From contig JAGPNK010000006.1 in NCBI GenBank assembly GCA_020746835.1, positions 1,674,001 through 1,738,000 on the forward strand: DNA of 64,000 nucleotides, read 5' to 3'. Below the pieces are notes generated by a model that saw only the letters and a list, made by a program, of their open reading frames with translations, searched no databases and was not told where the DNA came from. The DNA is from Stachybotrys elegans. Lineage: Eukaryota; Ascomycota; Sordariomycetes; Hypocreales; Stachybotryaceae. This document shows positions 45,581 to 57,138 of the stretch, piece by piece. The position numbers were made by a program, and so were the translations under genes. Positions within the stretch are counted from its first letter, which is position 1, and each line of letters starts with the position of its first letter.

Positions 45581-48500
45581 AATGGCGGGTCGGGTCGAAT
45601 CACAAATGACGCGACTGCTGTCTCGGTGGTCGCGTGGCGAGCGTGGCGGTTGTCTCTTGGGGCCTCGGAGCGCCCTGCTGGTATGTCTCGGGGTGGTCGC
45701 GGAGTGACGATACGATGTCTAGGAGTCGATTGGGCCCAGTTGACCAACGACAAGCCGGGCTGATGTTAGGGAGGGTGGAGGAGGCAGGCGAAGAGAGAGA
45801 AAAGGAAAGACGGCGAGCGCTGTTGAGTGTCCGTCTTGTGTGAAGCAGGCGTGGGAGCCTTGGGGTTACGTCTCGGGAGATGATGAGGCTTTGTGTGCGT
45901 TGGATGAGGATGACGTCGCGGAGGGCCGAGGTGAGACCGGGGCTGGATAAGTAGGAAGCAGGAAAAGCTGCAGGCTATTGGTCGAGATGAATAAGACGGG
46001 ACGTTTGCGCGGAGGCACCGGGGCGGAGATAAAGGCTGTAGCGGACGAGAGCTGGTTAGCAATTGAGCGGGTAGTGCGGACGTGGAGTCTGGCGAGGACG
46101 AGGGTGCAGGCAGGCGGCGGTTGCGTGTGGCAATTCGGAGAGATCAGAGGGTAAAAAAGAATGGGTTGCAACAGGTAGGAAGCAGTAGATAGATGGTAAC
46201 TAATAGGTAGTGTGGTGGAGAGGGAAAGCAGCAAGATGTGGCACCCTCGGTGGGAAGCTAGTCTATCTCCGCATACCTTAGCAGAGCGGGTGTTGGTTGC
46301 CTGCTTTGTGTGTTGTTGTTTTTTTTTCTTTTTTTTCTTTTTCTTTTTTCTTTTTTGTATTTGGCGAAGCTGGCAGATGTGACCAAGGGCGAGCAATGTG
46401 TGAAGAGGGAAAGGGAGACAGGTGGTCTGGTAGGACGGCAGGACGGTAAGTCAATAGGTCGAAGGGCTGGTAGGTGAGAAGAAGAAGTTCCTGCCGATCA
46501 GGAGAAGTCTTGGATGGCTTTTTGGGGTTGGAGGTCTAGAAACGGTTGCCAAGATGTGATTCGGGTGGTTGTGGAGGCGGTTGTGTCTCGTGATGTGTGT
46601 GCGAGCGTGTGGGAGCCGATGTTACGGGTGCCTGCCTGCCTGTCTGCCTGCCAGCCAGCCTGCCAGCCTTCAGGTCTCCAGCTGTTCCAATGTTTTGCGT
46701 TGGGCTGCGAGCCAGAGGGGTGGGTAATTCAACGGACGGACGGACGATAAGAGGCAAACCGGGGATTGGGGGACCAGGGTGAGCCTGGGGACGAGGCTGC
46801 TCCAGCGCTTCAGCACCTGCTAGACCTCCCCTTAGGCAGCTAGAGGTATCGGAGCGCACCTGCAAACAGCCCAGCCTGGATGGAACCTTGTCAGCCAAGG
46901 AGCTTGGTGTCACAGCTACGTTGCCCAGGACCGGGAAGTAGGAAAGTAGCCAGCCGACGCCCGGAAGCACGCTGTGAACTGGCCGGTAAGACAGGCAAGC
47001 CAATGGCTGGCAACCAAGCGATGGTGGTGATGTAGGACGGGTATGTACTCTGTAGCTCCTAAGACAGGCTGAGGCGGGGGAGGGGGTTCCAGCTCTTCGG
47101 CGAACGTGTCACTGTAGCCGTGACCTACAAAAAGAAATTAAAAACTGGAAAGGTCTACAGGTAACTTGATGACCGAGACAACCAGGGGCATACAGCAAGC
47201 TCAGGTCACCAGCTCAAGGTCATGCTCGTCCTTAGTTGGTGTGCAGCCGATAATCGTAATGCTGGTGACGGATCTCGGCTCAGAGCTCCAATCGAACGTG
47301 AAACAATGCATGATGGGTTAATGGCAGCCATGGCCCCAAGAACCATAGATTGTTCGGGTCGAGATGCCGTGGCCAACCGACGCCTAGCATGCTACTCCGT
47401 ACCTCGCAGTTAGGCTCAGCGCCTAGCCGGTTTAGGCTGCACAGGCAGCTTTGATACAGGGTAGTAGGCCCAGGCCCCCACCGCAAACCTAAAGTTACCT
47501 AACCTGTAGGCTGCATCCGGCGGGGTAAAGATGGGAGACTTTATTTATGGCCACCGCCACGACACGAATGCAATGTCACCAGTACGAGTGCGAGTTGGGG
47601 TTGTGGCGGGTTGATTACAAACATAATCGAAACACAGAAAACCAGTGTCCCTCACAGACGGGAGAGCAGCAGCTAGGGGATCACCCGCCTCGTGCGAGAC
47701 TTGATTTTGGTCATGTGAGTCTAGAACCTTTCTCCATAACTCATCGAGATGCCTGCCGGCCTCGACCACGTTTCCGGCAAACAGCATGCCTGTCTTACCT
47801 GCTGCCCTTGCCATTTACCAATGGAGCCGAGTTCACAGCTGCAGATATCCTTCGGTGCCAAAATGTAGCCACTGACTTACTACACGACGCCATGCAGCCC
47901 GCTAGCGATTGGATCAACCGCGGAAGTGGCTAGCAGCCAATACCACGTCCATATTCGTGGCACCGGGTGAAGTAGCGCATCAGCTCTCCATCCGATACCA
48001 GTGTGCCGCGTGCTGCCGCTTCGCCATATATACACGCGTCCTCCTTTAGCCGACTCCGCACGGCACTCGACCGCCATGGCGGAAGGATCCGGAGAAAATG
48101 GCCAGGCCAAGACTCACAGATTTATCGCAGCACACCGGAGCTGTCCCAGGCCCCGCCGTCGTTCGTATATACATACACGCAACTGGTACGCTGGAATCAG
48201 AGGGCGCAGCTGTGTGACGGAATGCGAATACGTGGGCGTTGACGACGCCAAAAGGCATAGACTGGATGGAGTGGTTGGCCATCGCGACTCACATGGGTGC
48301 ATACATGTTCTCTCAGGAAATAACATGATGATGCGCTGAACCACCTTTTCCGGCTTGTTGGCTGTAACCGAAAGCCAACATGTTAGCTGATATGCTGTAC
48401 ATAGCTACGGCGATGTGCCCTATGCGGCACAGTCATCATTGACGGCCGGAAGCGGAACCAACCGGCCATGCATTGTCATGGTGTTGGGTGAGGCTCTCTT

Positions 48501-50083
48501 GACTTTTTGTCGGTCTCGCTCAGTACCTAGTTCGTTCGAGGGAGGGCAGGGATCTTGGTTAGCCACCCTGCCTTGCCCTATCCACAGATTTGACATTGTG
48601 GCGGCAGCTTCTAATATTAGGATCAGGCTGTCATGTTGGGTCCACGATGGCTCCATCTGGCTGCGCTGCGCCGTTGCTTGGGCCTTGAAGGTTGCCGGGG
48701 TATCGCAAACAATCTGCCCTCTTGCTGATGTCTGGAGATTGGAAGGGGAGCTGGTAGGCTGGGAATCGCTTCCCTCCGAAAAATATTCACCCTCTTCAGG
48801 CCTTGGCGAGAAGGGGGCTGGCATTGTAAATTGTGACCGGACAGACACTAAAGTATAACGTTGGTAGTAGGGTCCCTGGGTCTCGGGTTGGTGCATTTCC
48901 TCTGCATCCTCCGAGTCCCATGCCTACTACTGCTGACGTGTGATGGCGGAAGTGGCTCCATCCCCGGCTCGACCCTTGAATGGAGAAGATCGAGTTGAGT
49001 AAAGACAAAAAAAAACCCAAAAAACAACAACAACCCCCAACCACAGAATCCAGGTTCTGTTCGGTCATCACTACTAAGACGTGAGGAATGAAATTGTTGG
49101 CTCGTCTCCAAACATGCATTGCATGCCGTCAGTGCCAGGTGCGAAATTAGAGCAGGTACCCCAGGGCTGTGGCATCAGAGTTGAAGCTGACGACGAGGCT
49201 TCGGGACAGGACAGAAAAAAATGCCGTGGAGTGGGACGTGAGCTTTGTCAATCTCTGATCGTCCGTCGATGCTAATCGGATTCCTCAGGGATGCTTGCGC
49301 AGCGTCTTCCTCCTTGCAGCCCAAAAGGTGGACATGAAACATGCGGGATAGAGCCAGCATTTCTAGTGGGCAGTGATAGTCCACTCGCCAGCGCGCCCTA
49401 CAACCAACTCTAGGTGTGTTCAAGACCCCTGTAGCTAAGCAGAGGCGGGACGTGGTAAAAATTAGGTACATATTATGGCTGAGCTGTGTTGAGGTAGTAT
49501 GTGCTAAGAGGTAGCGCAACTGCTGTGCGAGTAGCGTGGAGGCTGAGCTCTTTGGACTCGTGGAGGTCGGCCGCTGCAATGTACCCCTTCAGACACATTA
49601 TGCGGCGTGATACATACGCTTGGCTTGGCTTGGGCTCTCCAGAGTCAGCTCCCTCCTACTACCTAGCCAGCACCCACGCAGTGCGAGCAGCTGTGAGGGC
49701 CCCTACATCGGCGAGTGGGGCACCCCAAACTGCGCCACCCTTGTCCCGTTCGAGCAAGGCAAGGCAAAGCAACGCGGCACACCCTGGGAAACTGGGATCT
49801 GGACAAGCCACGCAACTGCAGAGGGCACGAATTTATAAACACTCGCTGAAACCCGTAGAGTACACTTTTATCGATCCTACCATCGTCCTGTCATACCATC
49901 CTCCTCCTCCTCCTTCTTAAACCATCCCTCACCCCGTTCTTTTCCCCAACTGCTTGTTGTAGGCGACTTGTTCTTTTCCTGCAGCATCAATACACCACTC
50001 GTTGGCAGAGGCGGCATCGTCATTTCCCTCTCTTATCTTATCACGCCACCTCACACCCGAATAGCCTCGTGCTCTACGCTACC
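45581..50083. other. Gene-free region of about 4.5 kb between PPZ and the SUR7-like gene
   Basis: Divergent spacing between PPZ1 (-) and the SUR7-like gene (+). It holds a long T/C tract (about 46318-46357). Frames here overlap on both strands and none has recognisable similarity. The first kilobase is probably the PPZ 5' UTR and promoter. Confidence 0.5.
46318..46357. repeat. Poly-T/C tract
   Basis: A T-rich run with few C upstream of PPZ1. On the phosphatase coding strand it is an A/G tract. Confidence 0.7.
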
Positions 50084-51193
50084 ATGGCTGGTGGACGCTT
50101 CGTTTGCGTGCTCCTCCCCCTCCTGCTGACCCTGGCCGCCATCGTGGCCTTTATGGTCGCAGCTCTCACCGGCGTCGCCCACAACGACCTCTACCTCTTC
50201 CACCTCGACGTCGAAGACCTTTCCATCGACCGCTTTACCTTGGAGAATCTCGTCGATGATCTCGGTATAGATGACAGAGTCAATGAGACGCTCAGCGATG
50301 CCAACGACCGAATCAGCGACGCCGCCGACAGACTTGGCGATGACATCGGTGACCTTGGCCAGAGAATCGGCGGCAGCAGGCTCATGATCCGCCAGGACAC
50401 CCAGCAGGATAACATCACTGCTGCGACGCTCGGCCTGTCCAAGTCGTACGATGTCAGCTTCTGGGGCTACTGCTATGTCGACCAGAGCGACGACCGCCAC
50501 TGCACTGATACCGACGTTAACTGGGCCATGAACACACTTAATGACACCTACATGGGAGAGTTTACTACCCCTACTGGCGTCCGAGTCGAGTTTCCTGACG
50601 AGATCACTGGCCCCCTCCGGGCGTTCCGCCAGCTCTCTCGATGGACCGGCATCGCTGTCATCGTCGCGCTCGTTGTTCTTGGCGCCGAGCTGGTGATTGG
50701 CATCCTGTCCAACTTCTCTCGCATCATCTCCTGCATCACCTACATCATCGGTCTTCTGGCCATCGTCATGACTGGCGTCGCCGCTGGTCTTGCCACCGCC
50801 CAAGCTGTTGTTGTTGTCGGCGCTGTGGAGGCCACCGCCCGTCGCTACGGAGTCCGCGGTAGCATCAACGGTCGCTTCCTGTCCATTGTCTGGATCGGCT
50901 TCGCCTTTACCCTCGCCGCCAGCCTGTTCTGGCTCTTCACCATCTGCTGCTGCAAGAACGAGCGCAGCAGCCGCCGCAGCCGCCGCAGCCGCCGTGGCTC
51001 TGATGGCGAGAAGTTCCTCCCCACCGAGGGTGCCTACCGCCCCGTCGGCAACGACCACGAGATGACCAGCGGTTCCGGCTTCTACCAGCCTCCCCCGCCT
51101 GCCACCCAGTACAACTCGCAAACCCAGTACGGCGCCCCCCGTGGAGCCGACCGATCTGATATCGCTTACGAGCCTTATTCGCATCGCGTATAA
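50084..51193 (+). CDS. SUR7/PalI-family integral membrane protein
   Basis: SUR7-family proteins sit in the plasma membrane at eisosomes or report ambient pH (PalI). The intronless frame encodes 369 residues from an ATG in good context (ACCATGG). A first membrane span covers residues 6-28 (VCVLLPLLLTLAAIVAFMVAA). An extracellular domain follows with the family pattern around SYDVSFWGYCYVD and its downstream Cys, plus N-glycosylation sequons (NET, NIT, NDT). Three more spans lie near 190-212, 216-242 and 270-300 (ending FWLFTICCC). The cytosolic tail begins with an Arg/Ser cluster (RSSRRSRRSRRGS) and continues Pro/Gln/Tyr-rich. The antisense frame over this gene is a codon-bias shadow. Confidence 0.87.
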   Translation: MAGGRFVCVLLPLLLTLAAIVAFMVAALTGVAHNDLYLFHLDVEDLSIDRFTLENLVDDLGIDDRVNETLSDANDRISDAADRLGDDIGDLGQRIGGSRLMIRQDTQQDNITAATLGLSKSYDVSFWGYCYVDQSDDRHCTDTDVNWAMNTLNDTYMGEFTTPTGVRVEFPDEITGPLRAFRQLSRWTGIAVIVALVVLGAELVIGILSNFSRIISCITYIIGLLAIVMTGVAAGLATAQAVVVVGAVEATARRYGVRGSINGRFLSIVWIGFAFTLAASLFWLFTICCCKNERSSRRSRRSRRGSDGEKFLPTEGAYRPVGNDHEMTSGSGFYQPPPPATQYNSQTQYGAPRGADRSDIAYEPYSHRV

Positions 51194-51706
51194 GGGCCAG
51201 AGGATGCACCGGGGGGTCTGTTAGGCGCGCACACGGCAGCATGTGCCATGTTTGACTCGGGACTGATTATTTGGCGTTTCATGTGGCAGGATATAATGAT
51301 GACTTGTGGGCAGAGGGCATGAGATGATACCCCTTCAAGAGGGCATGAGTATTTAGAACATATGTCGAGTTGCATCAAGTTGCGTTCATTCATAAGCCAT
51401 GATTTCCCCTTATCAATACAAACATTTTCACCTGAACTATTTCGTCAGCCTGCTTCCAATGACCGCCATCTGCCATGGACTTTTTCTGGCATTAGTAGAG
51501 TGCAGAGAATTTTATGGATCCATTCGCTGCTTCCCACTTCGCACAATCAAATCGTCCATCATCCCCCACTCCCACTTACACTTTGGAAATCACCTCGCTC
51601 ATAAATCTTCCACAATCACACAAGAACGGAGTGGAGAAATTGTTGTTTTCAGAGAGGCAACTGGCGAAATTTACCTGGGGGAAGAAGAGTATGGTGTGTG
51701 CTGCAC
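51194..51706. other. Intergenic region upstream of the WD-repeat gene
   Basis: About 510 bp holding the 3' UTR of the SUR7-like gene and the promoter of the WD-repeat gene. A plus-strand open frame runs through much of it, but I see no supported gene. Confidence 0.45.
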
Positions 51707-54700
51707 ATGGCTGAAGTGAGCATCTTCCTTCCCCCTTCTCTCGCGCCTCGCAAAGCTGATCGCAATATGACAGTTGCAGTGCCGCACTGCAGTGTGCGAT
51801 ATACAACGCGAGTTCTGCCGCGTTCCTGTGACTGCCTTGGAGCTGGTCCAGGTTGAGGAGACCCTCTTCGTCCTCGCTGCCCAGGACACGGAACTGCGTG
51901 TATACGAGGCAGAATCGGCCCGCCTCCTCACTCGGTTTCCTGTATTCTCCGACCAGTCCATCCAGGGAATACAAACTTTGAAGAATGGCTCGGCAGGCGT
52001 CGTGCTCGCTTGGGGCGCCTCCCAAGTAGCCGTCTTGTCGCTGGAACCGCTCACCCGCGGGACAGTGCCTACGATCCTGCGCGGGGAAGCTCCAGACTGG
52101 ATATACGATGGCAAATTATCGCCATACGCGCCATCTTGCGCGGTATTGGCCACCGCCCACAACGAAGCCATAACAGTGCAGTGGAGCGAGGCCACTGGCA
52201 AGGTCACAATGGGGACGCCGGTATCCCCTTCCCGGCCGATCCTCTCTTCGGCACAGCTCACTTGGTTATCCGAGGAGTGTGTCTTGGTTGTTGGAGGGAG
52301 CTTTTTTGGGGAGATTCTAGTCTGGAAGTACCATGCTGGACGAGGCTCAGAAAATACCCATGACATGCTCTTTGTGTTGACGGGGCACGAGGGCTCCGTA
52401 TTTGGCATGCACATCTCCCCTGTCATTGTTCTCGATGATGGATCGCCCGTACGGCTCCTGGCCAGCTGCAGTGACGACAGAACTGTTAGAATCTGGGATA
52501 TTACAAAGCGTGTGGACTCAGACGAAAATACTCGCGCACCTATCCGCCTCAACGACGCCCGCGAAACGGGCTTCACGTCAGATTCCCACAATGACAAGCA
52601 GCTAGAGGCAAACCAAGTCGAGCCAATAGCTGTGACGATGGGCCACTTGTCGAGGATCTGGGGCGTTCACTTTGCAGCGTCAACCGGGAGTACTATGGCT
52701 ATCTGGTCATTTGGAGAGGATGCCACAGCGCAGAAGTGGAGGCTGGACTTGCACCAGACTTCCGGATCGAAAGAGCGCCTGAACGGAGCGTTCACTCACC
52801 AGCGAACATTCTCGCTGCATGACGGAAAGAATATATGGGCTCACGCACTGTTGGCACGCCCAAACCACATACTCATCGCTACTGGGGGAGCAGATGGAAA
52901 GATTTCTTTGATAAAGGACCCCATTGCGCCTTCATGGGATGGTGAGAGGGCGGCCACGAGCATAGCGTTTCCATCCAACGAAGTGGTGACACTAAGCGCA
53001 CAGGATATCGTTGCCAAGTTGCCATCGTCGGAGATCTCGGGCGATGACATCAAGGGCGAAATCATCAACCGGTATGATTTCTTGTCCGAGGCCCAGATTC
53101 TTGTCACAACATCTCGCGGAAGGCTTCTTCGGGGCGTCTTTGGCGACTGGATGAACCTGCACGCTGTTGAAGACGCCAAGTCGGTGGCGGCAGACCTGAA
53201 AAAATGCTATGTGCTGCGAAGAGTCGGCAATGGTGCAGCCGTACTGGGAACTTCGAGCGGGAATATCTACTTCTATGGACCCTCGGATAGATTGGTACAT
53301 AGCTCCGGGCTACCTGGCAGAATCGTTGAAATCATCAGGCTCTCGGAGCTGACATCTACCTCCGACCAAGCAGTTGCTGCAGTCGAGATACTGGTTTTCT
53401 TGCACGGAAGCTCCGTGGGTCATTGTCTTTCCCTGGATCTCGCAACAGGCTCAGTGTTGGAGAAGGCAGAGCTCCAAGGACTGGACCCCCGATTTGTCGC
53501 GCTCTGTGCGGGGAAAGTAGGCGAATATCTCATGCTTGGATCTCGCCATGGCTGGGTAAGCGTTACAAAGAAAATTGATGGACATTACCGACCTGTGCTG
53601 GAACTGGCTCCGCGAAGCAGAGATGGCGTCACGGCCATTATACCGGTTCCCGGCCAGAATGGCAAGCAGTCGCCGTATGTGCTTATGACGTCTCGAGATG
53701 GAAGATACCGGATATTCAAGATGGAAGGCGAGGAGACGTCACTCGAAGTGCTTCTCTGTCACGAGAGTCTCTTGCCCTTTGGGCCCTTTGTCGAAGGTGC
53801 TTGGTTCACCAACGATGCTGAACCCGAACTCATACTATACGGGTTTAGGAGCAAATATCTGATCGTCTGGAACGAGACGCGGCGTCTTGAACTGGGCAGC
53901 ATCGACTGCGGTGGAGCGCATCGTACATATACCCTCTACCATGATCGTACAAACCCAGAGAGCTTGAGGTTCGCGTGCACAAGGACGTCGAAACTCTGTC
54001 TCTACCGCCAGGAGCGCACTCTGCAGTCACCCATTGAGGCTGGCGCCCACGGCCGAGAGGTTCGTACCATGAGCTACAACGGGAGGTATCTTGCAACGGG
54101 AGCTGAAGACACGACGATCCGCCTCTGGGAATACGGAAAAGGCGATTCGACAGCCCGTGCCACGCTGATCCATCTGCTGTCGGTAAAATCACACGTCAGC
54201 GGGCTGCAAACGGTGCGCTGGATGAGTGAGGATTTGCTGTTCAGTAGCGCTGGTTTCGAGGAGTTCTTTGTATGGAGGCTGCGCAAGCTCGAGGGCAGCT
54301 GTGTCAAAGTTGGAATCATCTGCGAAGGCGTTTTTGCCGACACGAGCAAAGACAAGGATCTCCGAATCTTGGACTTTGACGTCTGCAGAGCCGAGTCTGG
54401 CGAGGGCATCATTGTCACGCTGGCTTTTTCTAATACCGTTTTCAAGACGTACCGGTATACATCAGATGGCAAATTTCATTTCCTGGCCAAGGGAACCTAC
54501 ACGGGAGCTTGCATCACACAGCTGCGACATCTGGGTCGCCAAGGGGACGACATAGCGATTCTCACTGCTTCGACAGATGGACACCTGGCCATCTGGAGCA
54601 AGGACGGCACGAGCTCAGGGGAATACGTCGTGAAGCACATAGTGAGGATGCACCAGAATAGCATAAAGAGCCTGGAACTCGCCCCAACAAGGAATGGATA

Positions 54701-55073
54701 CCGAGTCATCACAGCAGGCGATGATAACTCACTCGGACATGCCCTGATCATATCAACGCAAGGAGACGCGAGAATGCCTAGCTATGAGCTGTCGTATAGG
54801 GAGATTGTGCGCCAAGCACACGCCGCTGCCATTAACGGGGTCCTTATTACGCGTAGCAGGGACGGCATGACGGCCATCACCAGTGTCAGCAACGACCAGA
54901 AAGTCAAGGTCTGGCAGCTGGCGGATGCGCCGTCCGGACGAATTGAGCTCCTGGCGGACGCATGCAGCGGTGTTGCAGACGCGGGCGACGTCGAGCTCAT
55001 TGATTATGATGAGACTCAGGTGAGGGTCATGGTTGCGGGAGTGGGAATTGAGGTCTGGACGGTGGCTATATAG
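51707..55073 (+). CDS. TRM734: WD-repeat protein, WDR6 / Trm734-like regulator of tRNA 2'-O-methylation
   Basis: WDR6/Trm734 (Rtt10) partners the methyltransferase Trm7/FTSJ1 to modify the wobble base of certain tRNAs. The main exon (51774-55073) is open for 1,100 codons but starts without an ATG. A 9-nt exon (51707-51715, Met-Ala-Glu) with donor GTGAGC joins it in phase, giving 1102 residues. Three WD-repeat propellers are expected. Clear repeats include LLASCSDDRTVRIWDI, ILIATGGADGKISLI, YLATGAEDTTIRLWEY and MTAITSVSNDQKVKVWQL. The near-N-terminal VPVTALELV and LRVYEAESARLL match the family start, and HEGSVFGMHISP and MGHLSRIWGVHF are conserved propeller junctions. The alternative is that the start lies in a different short exon. 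Confidence 0.85.
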
Positions 55074-55449
55074 GCGTCTCTGTCTTGGGATATGTGAGAA
55101 AGGGGGAGTTAGGACACAGGGAAAATGGTGGAATTGAGAACGATTTGAATGAGGAGGCAACATTTACACAGCCACTGGCTGTTCTCTTATTTGCAGACCC
55201 GAATACTGCTAATGCGAAAAGTCTAAACTGCCCAGGTATGTGAGCCCGATGTTCTTTCTTGCGCCAAAGCTCCGAATAGCTTCATATATCCAAACGCCCA
55301 AATCCGACCCATCCTTGACCATGCAATCCAATGCCCGAGGTCGTTACCATATCCAACAAAAGAAAGCTCGAGCGAGAGAGAGAGAAGAAATAAGAAAAGG
55401 AAAAATGGAGGCAGCAAGGAAGAAAGAGAGAGGGAGAGAGCACCGCGCT
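55074..55449. other. Convergent 3' intergenic region
   Basis: About 375 bp with an A/G-rich purine run near 55365-55440. No gene is seen. Confidence 0.5.
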
Positions 55450-56779
55450 CTATCGCCCTATTCCCATCGGATGCAGCGCATCACCGAGAACATATGTCGT
55501 GGCCCGGAAATAATCTTGCATCCTCCCCATGACAACCGGGTTGGGCATGTAAGCCTGCTGTGCGGCGTATATATCCTCCTTCATCACGAACCGCTCACCG
55601 GCGTCCCACGCCTTATCCTTGCCCGCACCCAAGAAGTCTTCATCGCCGTCTACAATCGTCGTGGCCGTGGAGTACCGCTGTCTAGGTGGGGGGTCCGTCT
55701 GCATGCCGGCATCGACGTATATCGAAGCAGGCACCGGCGGAGGAGGAGGGGGAGGAGGGCTCGCGCGCCTTGTGCTCCATGATCGTCGGACTGCTACCGG
55801 TGAACTTCCCGCTTCGACGGCGTGGCAGCCGCAGGTGCAGCCCCGTGCTGCAGCCTCTGGGCGCGCCGAGGGACTCGCTTTCTCCTCCAGGACCTCTAGA
55901 TCACTCCAGCTCGTGGGCCGAGCCACGAGGAGCGTCCGCCGCTTCCGCGCTCGCAGGGAGGCTGCCGTTAGAGATTCGGCCGAGGACGACCGCGCGTGGT
56001 CTGGCTGCGACGGCGAGGTGATGTGAGGCAAGTCCAGCTCGGCGCGCCTCGTCGAAGACCATGTCATGGAGCGTCGCCTTTCGGGGTCCTTGGTCAGCTC
56101 GCGCACGGTGCTCCATCTCCGCTGCGTCTTGGAGAGGTCGGACGTGGTGGCGTCGTTGAGTGTCGAGGCGCGTTGGAGGGTGCGCGATGGTTCTGGCGTC
56201 TTGCTTCGGATCTGGCCGTCCTTGTCTGATGCCCAGAAGGTGTCCTCTCCTGAGAGGATGACCTGGAGGCTATCAAAGTCGCGCGTGCTGCCGTCCTCGG
56301 GGAAGAGCCATTGGTCGAGCTCGCTGGGAAGTCCATGGCGGTCTGCAAAGGACGGAAAAGGACCGGGTCAGAAAACCATAGCTGAACGGTGAAAGCCGGA
56401 AACTGCAGGAGAAAAGGGACTCACGCTGTCGATACTGTCCCCCATGCGTCTTCCAACACAGATAATGCCGCCCGCCGGACCCCAGGGCCGTCACGACGAG
56501 CTCCGCGATGCCGTCAGAGAATTCATCGCTGGCGCTGATGGACTGGAGAAGGCTTGCAAGCATGGCCGCAGCAACAAGAGTCTTATCGTTACCGAGGAAA
56601 TCAACCAACCCGTTGGCCGAAAGTCATGCAGCGGCAGCAAAGGCAGAAGCAGCGTGAGGATTAGAGCTTCCATTCTCCAGAAACTGTTGCACATCGAGGT
56701 TTGTTTCCTCTCTTTCAAGGCCCTCTCCCGTGCTTCTCAACGTGTCATGGTGGTGTGATGCTGGCCTTCTATAGCACAT
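55450..56779 (-). CDS. Conserved-looking fungal protein of unknown function with an in-frame UGA near its N-terminus
   Basis: Two exons join in phase (56779-56425 and 56342-55450). The body is well-formed coding sequence: GLVDFLGNDKTLVAAAMLASLL, then ISASDEFSDGIAELVVTALG, RHYLCWKTHGGQYRQ, HGLPSELDQWLFPEDGSTR and DSLQVILSGEDTFWASDKD. A Ser/Arg-rich region and a Pro run follow. The N-terminal piece NLDVQQFLENGSSNPHAASAF continues in the same frame but is separated by a TGA (56626-56624, codon 52 from the ATG at 56779). No GT-AG intron removes the TGA. Either the gene starts downstream (an internal ATG lies near 56566), the base is an error or mutation, or the UGA is read through. A similar fungal protein class of unknown function is familiar, but no function is claimed. 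Confidence 0.6.
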
Positions 56780-57138
56780 GGCGGAATAGGGGCTGAGACA
56801 ACTCACGTCGTGTCCTGGATCGTGCACAGGGATCCGTTACAGCCTTATGGCTACCGTCCGCACACCTACCTGAGTTCGCCTGAACATGGCTCTCGGAATA
56901 CCGGGGTGGGGGGGGGGACCAGCTCTTTCTGGACTCTTTTGGGATATCCTGGGCCAGATTCACATATGTGACCTGGTGACGAGAGCATCGCCCGATGGTC
57001 TGATGGCTGACAAGTTGGGACGAACGAGGCTCAAATAAGGGGCGACAGACCCAGCTAGCATGACCCTGACCAGTGTAACATTCGTCTATAATACGTAAAA
57101 TAGTTAAAATCTACAGTGTATCCATCCTCCAGGGACGA
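56780..57138. other. Intergenic region between two minus-strand genes
   Basis: About 360 bp, including a run of ten G (56908-56917). A GTGAGT and nearby AG pairs raise the chance of an upstream non-coding exon for the neighbouring UGA-containing gene. No gene is seen. Confidence 0.4.

Noticed and set aside
50051..51184. Antisense open frame of 377 codons over the SUR7-like gene
   Set aside because: Codon-bias shadow of a strongly supported sense gene with membrane spans and family pattern.
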